This document shows, piece after piece, positions 6,054 through 12,799 of a stretch of DNA of 13,547 bases. This stretch comes from an uncultured Paraburkholderia sp. (lineage in GTDB: Bacteria; Pseudomonadota; Gammaproteobacteria; Burkholderiales; Burkholderiaceae). The stretch's first letter is position 1; each line of letters starts with the position of its first letter. The translations under genes were made by a program, and so were the position numbers. The stretch lies in the NCBI GenBank assembly GCA_937917025.1, contig CALFSF010000465.1:1-13547 (forward strand), in the 5' to 3' direction. The notes under the pieces were generated by a model, which searched no databases, was not told where the DNA came from, and saw only the letters and a list, made by a program, of their open reading frames with translations.

Positions 6054-7434
6054 ATGACAACGCGCGACGCGATGCGTTGCACTCGCTCGTGGCCAACCGT
6101 GCGTCACGATGGCCGGTCGGTGATCCGCCTCTCCTTCGAGATCGACCACTCGGCGCAGCGTGATGAAACGGACCTGTCGCGGCTGCGCATTTACATTAAC
6201 GCGGATCTGCCGACGGCGCTCGCGATGCACCTCGCGCTCACGCGCCAGGTCGACTCGATCGCGTGGCGCATCCCTGAAGTACGCGATGGCGAAGCGCTGC
6301 CGCTCGAGGGCATGACGATCGAGCCAGCGGGCTTCTCGACCGAAGAGCGGTTATGGCCCAAGGCGGAGGCGGCATTCTCAGGCTACCAGCTGCTGCTTGA
6401 ATACTTCACTTTCCGCGAGAAATTCCTGTTCGTCGACCTGTGCGGACTCGATATCGAACAGCTGCCGGAGAATGCATTCAGCTTCGAACTGGAAGTCCTG
6501 CTGAAGCACAGCTATCCGTCCGACCAGCGCTTCACTACCGAAAACGTGCGGCTCTTTTGCACGCCAGCGATCAACCTGTTCACGCTCGATGCCGAGACGA
6601 TCCGGGTGAATCATCACGAGACGGAATACCGGGTGGTGCCGGCGGGCCATCAGGGTGAACACGTCGAAACCTACTCGGTCGACGCGATCGAATCGTTCGA
6701 TCACGAAACGGCCGCGCGCTACGAATACGTGCCGTTCGCCACTTTCCGTCATCGCGGCGGCATGATGCGCCACGAAGCGCCGGAACGGTACTTCCATACG
6801 CGAGTGCGCCCCGGGGTCACCGGCCTGCACGAGACATGGGTGATCCTGGGCGGGCACGCATGGGAATCGATGCAGGATCTGCCGGAGGAGAGCCTGTCGC
6901 TGCGCGTGACCGGCACGAACGGCATGCTGCCGCGCAAGGGCCTGCGCGAAGCGAGCATCGATGAACTGGCGGCGAGTACGCCGAATGTCGCGGGCGTCCG
7001 CAATCTCGCGGCCCCTACGCTGCCGCTTTATCCGCCCACCGGGGATCGTTTCCAGTGGCGGGTGCTGTCACATCTCGCGCCGAACTTCCTGTCGATGATG
7101 GACGCCGAAGTGCTGCGTGGCGCCCTGGCGCTTTACGACTGGACCCGCGACGAACTGAACCGCCGGCGCCTCGCGGGCATCCTGCACGTTTCGGAAGAAC
7201 TGCTCGAGGAAGTATCGGGCGGGTTCGGTCGAGCGCGGCGTGCTGATCGAGGTGACGCTCGACAGTCACGCGTTTGCAGGCGAGGGCGACGTGATGCTGT
7301 TCGGCGAGTTGCTGCACCGGTTCTTCGCGCTTTACGCGGAAATCAACCTGTTCACGAAACTCGCGATCGTTAGCCTGCCGTCGCAAACCCGCATTGAATG
7401 GCCGCGCAGCAAGGCGCAACGCTCCCCGCTATGA
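6054..7434 (+). pseudogene. tssF (T6SS baseplate), 5'-truncated and frameshifted
   Basis: Remnant of TssF (VasA/ImpG), the T6SS baseplate wedge protein that works with TssG, TssE and TssK. Recognisable sequence begins near 6114 (VIRLSFEID) and includes FSGYQLLLEYFTFREKFLFVDL, SYPSDQRF, VRLFCTPAINLF, EYVPF and FQWRVLSHLAPNFLSMM. The family is about 600 residues long, and the N-terminal quarter is absent: an in-frame stop lies at 6039-6041 and the DUF2459 gene starts at 5951, leaving no room for it. A second lesion is one extra G in the GGG at 7221-7223. Removing it restores GSVERGVLIEVT...LFGELLHRFFALYAEINLFT...WP, the conserved C-terminus, ending at TGA 7432-7434. Without the correction the frame runs to 7373. 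The ATG at 6054 is only the first in-frame ATG, not a true start. Confidence 0.88.
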
Positions 7435-7448
7435 CGCCGCACGCATCG

Positions 7449-7456
7449 AAGGAGGT
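7449..7456 (+). promoter_or_regulatory. Consensus ribosome-binding site of tssG
   Basis: AAGGAGGT, a perfect anti-Shine-Dalgarno complement, lies 7 nt before the ATG at 7464. It favours that start over the ATG at 7431, which overlaps the tssF stop as ATGA. Confidence 0.7.
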
Positions 7457-7463
7457 CCCGCTG

Positions 7464-8601
7464 ATGGACGGGACCCCTCATCCCGCACCGCCGGATCTCG
7501 ATCCGCTCGTGAGATCGCTCCTTACGCGCGCGCCCACGATGAGCTTCATGCAGTTGTGCCAGCTGCTCGAGATGCGTGTGCCGGACGAGGCGGGCTTCGG
7601 CATTCGCGACACGACCGGCCACGAAGCCGTGCGGTTCCGGCCGTGGCCGCGCACGGGATTTCCCGCCGGTGAAGTCGCGTCGGTCGAATTCGACGCCGGA
7701 GAGGATACATTCGGCGCCTTGTCTGCCTCAACCTTGCCGCCGACCGTGCGCACGACATTCATGGGGCTGTATGGCGTCGACGCCGCGATGCCGTCGTACA
7801 TTCGACGATATCGTGCTCCGGGAGGAAGGTCACGAAGCGCTCGAGGCGTTTCTCGACCAGTTCAATCACCGGTTCGTGACGCTGCTGTACCGTGCGTGGA
7901 AAAAATATCGTTACCCGATCGGCTTCCGTCCGGGTGCCACGGACGATCATTCGCGCAAGCTGCTAAGTCTTGCCGGCTTCGGCTGGGGCGAAAAACCCGC
8001 ACGCGCCGGGGTGCCGGATTCGCGCGTGCTCGCTCTGCTCGGCCTGCTGATCCGGCGCACGCGCACACCCGAAGGACTCGCTGGCGTAGTCGCGCTGGCG
8101 GTACCGGGCGTCGAGGTGCGCGTCGACGAGTTTCATCCGGCTTTCAAGGCCGCGGGCAAGCCGCATGTACTTACTTCGACCGGATCGGACAAGGACAAGC
8201 CCGGCAACGGCATGAGCGGCAACCGCGGCACGCTCGGTGCAGGCTACGTGCTGGGCACACGCGTGGTCTACCGCGGTCGCGCGGTGCGGGTCACGCTTCG
8301 GCCGGCAAACGCGGAACAGGCGCACGGCCTGCTGCCCGGCGCTCGGCTGCACGGTGAGTTGATCGCGTTCATACGCCTGTACGTCGGCACGAAGGCCGAC
8401 GTGTTCCTGCGCATGGAAGTGTCGTCGCGACTGGTGCCGCCGCCCATCATGAGCTCGGCAACGAGCGGCCCGTTGCCGCGCCTCGCATGGACCGCGGTAT
8501 TGCCATCCGACGACGAGCGGCTGATCACGATCGAACCTGGCCGCTACGAAGCTTTTCCTGCGCGGGCGCCGAACCCGTATCTTGCCCAACGCGTTGCCTG
8601 A
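7464..8601 (+). pseudogene. tssG (T6SS baseplate), one frameshift
   Basis: TssG (VasB/ImpH) normally binds two TssF copies to form the baseplate wedge. The first 112 codons read LDPLVRSLLTRAPTMSFMQL, VRFRP, PPTVRTTFMGLYG and MPSY. At 7800 a net +1 shift occurs; dropping the A at 7800 gives TAC-TTC. The frame then continues FDDIVLREEGHEALEAFLDQ, FNHRFVTLLYRAWKKYRYPIGF and SLAGFGWG to the TGA at 8599-8601. The rebuilt protein is about 378 residues, near the family norm, so both ends are intact. Uncorrected, the frame continues to 8357 in unrelated sequence. The gene follows tssF in the usual F-G order, with tssJ 13 bp downstream. Confidence 0.88.
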
Positions 8602-8614
8602 CTCCGGAGAATTC

Positions 8615-9159
8615 ATGTCCAACCGCCTGACGCGAGCCAAACTGGCCGTCCTCGTCTCCAGCGCGCGCTGCTCTCCGGATGCGGCGCCTGGCAGACCGTG
8701 TCCGACGGCGCTTCGAGCGCGTATCGCGCCGTCTTCTACAAACAGGTCAAGACGCTGAACGTCGACCTGGCGGCGCGCGCCTCTCTCAACCCGGACGATG
8801 CGAACCGCTCGACCTCGGTCGCCGTGCGCGTGTATCAGCTCAAGGACCGCAAGCTGTTTGACGCGGCATCCTACGACGATCTGTTAAAGAACGACAGAAC
8901 CGTACTCGCGCAGGACCTGCGGACCAGTATCGCCACCGTGGTGAGTCCGGGCGCGTCCGCAAGCCTGTCGCAGCCCATGCAGGCGGATACGCGATACATC
9001 GCCATCGTCGCGTTCTACCGCGAACCAGGCACCGATGGCGCGTGGCGACGCGTGATTGCCAGGAAGAATCTTTCGGCCGATGCGCCGCTGAAGCTGGATC
9101 TGGTCGACCGCGAACTCGTCGCGTCGAACGATGTAGCAAAGGAACGACCTGTCCAGTAA
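8615..9159 (+). pseudogene. tssJ (T6SS outer-membrane lipoprotein), frameshift in signal peptide
   Basis: TssJ (VasD/SciN) anchors the TssJLM membrane complex in the outer membrane. ATG 8615 opens with MSNRLTRAKLAVLVSSA. A net -1 shift then falls in the GC run at 8661-8668; one added G restores ALLSGC, a perfect lipobox, then GAWQTVSDGASSAYRAVFYK, RSTSVAVRVYQLKDRKLFDA, ADTRYIAIVAFYRE and the stop at 9157-9159. The rebuilt precursor is about 181 residues. As sequenced, the ATG frame ends within about 50 codons, so no lipoprotein would be made. An indel in a GC repeat could be a sequencing error, but it is the third such lesion in consecutive T6SS genes. No tssK or tssL follows. Confidence 0.82.
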
Positions 9160-9218
9160 CGGCGCAGGCACGCGGATTGCTGAATTTCGAAACGAGACCG
9201 TGCCCTGCGTGAGGCGTC

Positions 9219-10322
9219 ATGAATTCAAGTTCAAAGCCGGCTGGCGGATACCAGACGATCGAAGTCCGCAAAGGCCAGGTAACGGAAATGATGTCGCGCG
9301 AAGCGTTCCGTGAACGTTTCATGGCCCGCTTCTACGACCCTGCGTTCCGGACAGAAGACCCGTCGCTCGCCCGGCTTGAGGCGATCGCATGGGACGCCTA
9401 TTCCAATGCGCGCAAGTCGCCCATCACCGAAAAGGCCGGCGCCGGATTCAAAGACCCGGACTACGATCTGTCAGTCGAATGGCGCGCCGCAAGCGATCGC
9501 ATCAAGGCTGCCGGGGCGCGGCAGAAAGACAAGGCGACGCCCTCGCGGGTATTGATCGTCAACGCGTCGTCGCGAAACGACTATACATGCCCGGGCGAGA
9601 TGTCAAAGAGCTTCCGGCTTGGCAAGATCGCCCAGGAAACGCTGGAGCAGCGGTCCTGCGAGGTCGATTTCCTCGATTTGTCGCGTCTGAATTCGGATCA
9701 CGATCTGCATATTCATCCGTGTAAAGGCTGTGTGTCGACGGCGATGCCACTCTGCCACTGGCCGTGCAGCTGCTATCCCAATCATTCGCTGGGTCTGGTG
9801 AATGACTGGATGAACGAGATCTACGAACGTTTCGCCGCCTGTCACGGTGTGCTGTTCGTTACTCCGGTTTACTGGTATCAGGTCAGCAGCCCGCTCAAGC
9901 TGCTAATGGACCGCCTCGTCTGTGCGGATGGCGGCAACCCGGACCCCACCTCGACGCATGGCAAGAAGCCGGACGAAGCCAAGCGGATCGAACTCGAGGG
10001 ATGGGACTATCCGAAGCATCTGGCGGGCAGAGCCTATGGCATTGTCGTTCACGGAGACGTCGCCGGTATCGAAGGCTCGCGTCGGGCGCTGACGGACTGG
10101 CTCGACTGGATGGGATTCATCGAATCCGGCGCGAAGTCGCGTCTCGACCGCTTTATCGGCTATTACGAGCCGTACGCGACGAGCCACGCGACACTCGATC
10201 ACGACGATGCCATGCAGAAAGAGGTCGCCAATGTCGCCGAGGCAATCGCCATCTGCGTCGCTGAGATTCGCGGCGGGCGCAAGGAACCGGACGAGAGCCT
10301 TGAAGCCGTGCGTCTGAAATGA
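9219..10322 (+). CDS. Flavodoxin-fold NAD(P)H/FMN oxidoreductase with cysteine cluster
   Basis: A 367-residue protein. A ~107-residue N-terminal extension (WDAYSNARKSPIT..., GFKDPDYDLSVEW) precedes a flavodoxin-like FMN-reductase domain. That domain opens with the phosphate-loop strand RVLIVNASSRND (110-121) and continues with FVTPVYWYQVSSPLKLLMDR (213-232), the standard FMN-contact loop, and AYGIVVHGDVAG. Between them is an unusual cluster, C168-x2-C171-x7-C179-x3-C183-x-C185, reminiscent of the compact cysteine motif of iron-sulfur flavoproteins (Isf). Iron-sulfur binding is my inference. GAGG at 9211-9214 supports the ATG. The protein should be cytoplasmic. It is followed 74 bp later by the decarboxylase gene in the same direction, so the two may share a transcript; electron donor, acceptor and substrate are unknown. 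Confidence 0.85.
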   Translation: MNSSSKPAGGYQTIEVRKGQVTEMMSREAFRERFMARFYDPAFRTEDPSLARLEAIAWDAYSNARKSPITEKAGAGFKDPDYDLSVEWRAASDRIKAAGARQKDKATPSRVLIVNASSRNDYTCPGEMSKSFRLGKIAQETLEQRSCEVDFLDLSRLNSDHDLHIHPCKGCVSTAMPLCHWPCSCYPNHSLGLVNDWMNEIYERFAACHGVLFVTPVYWYQVSSPLKLLMDRLVCADGGNPDPTSTHGKKPDEAKRIELEGWDYPKHLAGRAYGIVVHGDVAGIEGSRRALTDWLDWMGFIESGAKSRLDRFIGYYEPYATSHATLDHDDAMQKEVANVAEAIAICVAEIRGGRKEPDESLEAVRLK

Positions 10323-10327
10323 TCATT

Positions 10328-10346
10328 GCGGCGATGGGGTCGCCGC
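10328..10346 (+). repeat. Perfect 7-bp stem hairpin between flavodoxin and decarboxylase genes
   Basis: GCGGCGA (10328-10334) pairs exactly with TCGCCGC (10340-10346) around a TGGGG loop, 5 bp after the upstream stop codon. No U-tract follows, so it is a poor intrinsic terminator. It may protect the 3' end of the upstream message or tune read-through into the decarboxylase gene. Confidence 0.5.
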
Positions 10347-10396
10347 GCATGCACATACCTGCCGGCCGACCCGGGAAAACACGAAGAGGACGACGT

Positions 10397-11647
10397 ATGT
10401 CAGACAAAGCAGAGGCGTCACGTCCGCAGCGACGTCGTCTGGGAGAGTGGCTTCCGCGTAACGAAGCGCATCTCGCGCGATACAGGCTGGATCTCGCCGC
10501 CAGGGCGCGGGCGCGCGGTGCTGTCGTAGCCCGTAACAGTGCAGTCGATGAACTCGCGGCATTGATCAGCGGCGATCCGGTTCTCAGGATGGACATGACG
10601 AGGGCCATCGCGCAGGCGCAAGAGCAGGGGCATGTTCTCGGCTATTCGTCGCTCGACGAACTGATGACGATCATCGACTATCTGATGACTTATTCGCCGC
10701 CTTTCAGCGAAACCAGCCTCGTTCATTGCCCGTTGAATGCCGTGCTGGACTGGCCGATGTGCATGCCATCAGGGTATGCGCTGTTTCGCGATCCGGCGCT
10801 CAATGCGCAGCTCAAACACGTACTGAACTGCTGGTGTGGCTTTCTGAGCGGCCCTCATTCGCGTGAACATCTGAACGCGTTGCCGCCCGACGGGTGGTTC
10901 TCTCCACAAGCCGACAAACACATCGGCCTGTCGCAATTCATCTGCAATCCGGATGAGCGCTGGTGGGGCTTTGCGTCATGGAACGACTTCTTCACGCGCA
11001 GGTTCCGTGACGGCGTGCGCCCCGTGGACGAGCCCGATAACGACAAGATCATCGTCAGCGCGTGCGAAGCCGCGCCCTACAACATCCAGCACGATATCAG
11101 GCTTAACGACACGTTCTGGATAAAGTCGCAGCCTTACTCGTTGCGGGACATGTTTACCGCGAGCCAGCCCGAACTGGCGCAAGCTTTTATTGGAGGCTCG
11201 GTTTACCAGGCCTTTCTCAGCGCGTTCAACTACCATCGCTGGCATGCGCCGGTGAGCGGCGTCATTTCGAAAGCCTATGCCGTCGATGGCGCCTATTACT
11301 CGAACGCGGATTCGGAAGGCGAAGATCCAGCCGGCCTCAATGATTCGCAAGGTTACATCACAGCGGTGGCCGCCAGAGCGGTGATCGTGATCGAGTGTGA
11401 CGACCGTTCGATCGGCAAGGTCGGCTGCGTGTTCGTGGGCATGGCGGACGTGTCGTCCTGCGTGATCGAAGCGCTCCCCGGTCAGCGCGTGCGCAAGGGA
11501 GACGAGCTTGGTTTCTTTCAGTACGGCGGCTCTACATGCTGCGTCGTTTTCGGGCGGGACGTCATTCGCGGTTTCGCGTTGCAGCCGCCGTTCGACGACA
11601 ATGGAGCGCCGGTAAAAGTGAATGCGCGCATCGCGACCGCGAGGTAG
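10397..11647 (+). CDS. Soluble pyruvoyl-dependent decarboxylase, PSD family (PsiD-like architecture)
   Basis: A 416-residue protein. The N-terminal ~170 residues match the PSD-associated domain (PF12588): LDELMTIIDYLMTYSPPFSE, then PSGYALFRDPALNAQLK. The C-terminal part is a phosphatidylserine-decarboxylase core (PF02666): WNDFFTRRFRDGVRPVDE, VSACEAAPYNI, FNYHRWHAPVSG (His280, His283) and FFQYGGSTCCVVF. Ser379 in GGST (377-380) is the expected self-cleavage residue that becomes the pyruvoyl group. The usual PADG aspartate is replaced by Glu224 in SACEA, which I believe is normal for this subgroup. There is no membrane anchor. The fungal L-tryptophan decarboxylase PsiD shares this two-domain layout, so an amino acid is as likely a substrate as phosphatidylserine. 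The ATG at 10397 with GAGGA at 10385-10389 is preferred over an upstream in-frame ATG at 10319 that overlaps the previous gene. Confidence 0.87.
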   Translation: MSDKAEASRPQRRRLGEWLPRNEAHLARYRLDLAARARARGAVVARNSAVDELAALISGDPVLRMDMTRAIAQAQEQGHVLGYSSLDELMTIIDYLMTYSPPFSETSLVHCPLNAVLDWPMCMPSGYALFRDPALNAQLKHVLNCWCGFLSGPHSREHLNALPPDGWFSPQADKHIGLSQFICNPDERWWGFASWNDFFTRRFRDGVRPVDEPDNDKIIVSACEAAPYNIQHDIRLNDTFWIKSQPYSLRDMFTASQPELAQAFIGGSVYQAFLSAFNYHRWHAPVSGVISKAYAVDGAYYSNADSEGEDPAGLNDSQGYITAVAARAVIVIECDDRSIGKVGCVFVGMADVSSCVIEALPGQRVRKGDELGFFQYGGSTCCVVFGRDVIRGFALQPPFDDNGAPVKVNARIATAR

Positions 11648-11671
11648 CGGACACAGGCGCGCCCCCAATCC

Positions 11672-12799
11672 ATGCCGTTGCCCGAACCGCCGTTCGTTTC
11701 AGCACATGCGTCCGACCTCGTGATCGCAAGGCCGGAAGGGCTATATTGCCCGCCCGGCGACTTCTTTATCGATCCGTGGCAGCCCGTCGAACGCGCGGTG
11801 ATCACGCATGCGCATTCCGATCATGCACGCTCTGGCCACCGGCACTATCTGGCCGCGCGACCGGGCGCGGGTGTATTGCTGTCGCGTCTGCCGGGCATCG
11901 ATCTGCAGACCGCCGGCTATGGCGCACAGCTGAATATCAACGGCGTGACGATATCGCTGCATCCGGCCGGACATGTACTCGGGTCCGCGCAGGTGCGGCT
12001 CGAACATCACGGCCGCGTATGGGTTGCATCGGGCGATTACAAGCTCGACAACGATCCGACCTGCGACGCGTTCGAACCCGTGCGCTGCGACACGTTCATC
12101 ACCGAATCGACCTTTGGCCTGCCGGTCTATCGCTGGGAACCGCCGCAAACGGTATTCGACGACATCGATTCATGGTGGCGCCACAATGCGTCGGAAGGGC
12201 GCGCTTCCGTGCTGTTCTGCTATTCGTTCGGCAAAGCGCAGCGCATTCTCGCGGGCGTCGATGCGGGCATCGGACCGATCTTCTGTCACGGTGCGATCGC
12301 GTCGTTGAACCGTGCGTATCGCGACGCGGGTGTCGCGTTGTCGCCGGTGCGGTTCGTCAGCGAAATTCCTATCAAGGATAAGGCCGCGTTCAGGGCGGCA
12401 CTGATTGTCGCACCGCCGTCCGCGCAAGGCGGCGCGTGGATGCGACGCTTCGGCGACTATAACGATGCATTCGCCTCGGGCTGGATGCGTTTGCGTGGCA
12501 CGCGAAGGCGGCGCGGTGTCGATCGCGGTTTTGTGCTGTCCGATCATGCGGACTGGCCGGGGCTGCAAACCGCGGTACGCGAGAGCGGCGCTGAACGCGT
12601 GATCGTCACGCACGGCCAGGTCGAGCCGATGGTGCGCTGGCTGCGCGAGCAGGGCCTGCAGGCAGCGGCATTCGAAACGCAATACGGTGAGGACGCAGTC
12701 GAAGCGGATGCGATAGCAAGCGAGGCGCAGCAAGCTGGAATACCGTTGGATTCGCAGTCCGAAACCAGCACGCCGCCGGTTACGCGAGCGCGTCAATGA
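11672..12799 (+). CDS. Ligase-associated DNA exonuclease (MBL/beta-CASP fold)
   Basis: A 375-residue metallo-beta-lactamase/beta-CASP nuclease of the ligase-associated type (TIGR04122-like). DLVIARPEGLYCPPGDFFID is the typical N-terminus, then the metal motif HAHSDH (46-51), HPAGHVLGSAQ (His101), SGDYK (Asp122), TEST (Glu145), CYSFGKAQRI, and near the C-terminus VLSDHADWPG and IVTHGQVEPM. These enzymes act on DNA ends and work with the ATP-dependent ligase encoded next. The ATG at 11672 has a weak ribosome-binding site and gives about 13 residues ahead of the conserved start. It lies 24 bp after the decarboxylase gene, close enough for read-through. Its TGA overlaps the ligase ATG (ATGA at 12796-12799), implying translational coupling. 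No gene symbol is settled. Confidence 0.93.
   Translation: MPLPEPPFVSAHASDLVIARPEGLYCPPGDFFIDPWQPVERAVITHAHSDHARSGHRHYLAARPGAGVLLSRLPGIDLQTAGYGAQLNINGVTISLHPAGHVLGSAQVRLEHHGRVWVASGDYKLDNDPTCDAFEPVRCDTFITESTFGLPVYRWEPPQTVFDDIDSWWRHNASEGRASVLFCYSFGKAQRILAGVDAGIGPIFCHGAIASLNRAYRDAGVALSPVRFVSEIPIKDKAAFRAALIVAPPSAQGGAWMRRFGDYNDAFASGWMRLRGTRRRRGVDRGFVLSDHADWPGLQTAVRESGAERVIVTHGQVEPMVRWLREQGLQAAAFETQYGEDAVEADAIASEAQQAGIPLDSQSETSTPPVTRARQ

Noticed and set aside
5939..6163. 74-residue plus-strand open frame at the tssF junction
   Set aside because: I recognise no family; it may hold debris of the deleted region, but there is no ribosome-binding site or motif to support a gene.
5952..6230. N-terminal extension of the DUF2459 protein to a start at 6230
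   Set aside because: The extension would bury the lipoprotein signal and overlap the tssF remnant antisense; the TTG at 5951 has GGAGGG and exposes the signal.
6054..9159. Programmed ribosomal frameshifting as the explanation of the T6SS breaks
   Set aside because: None of the three sites has a slippery heptamer with a downstream structure, two need +1 correction and one -1, and the genes also show truncation; decay or error fits better.
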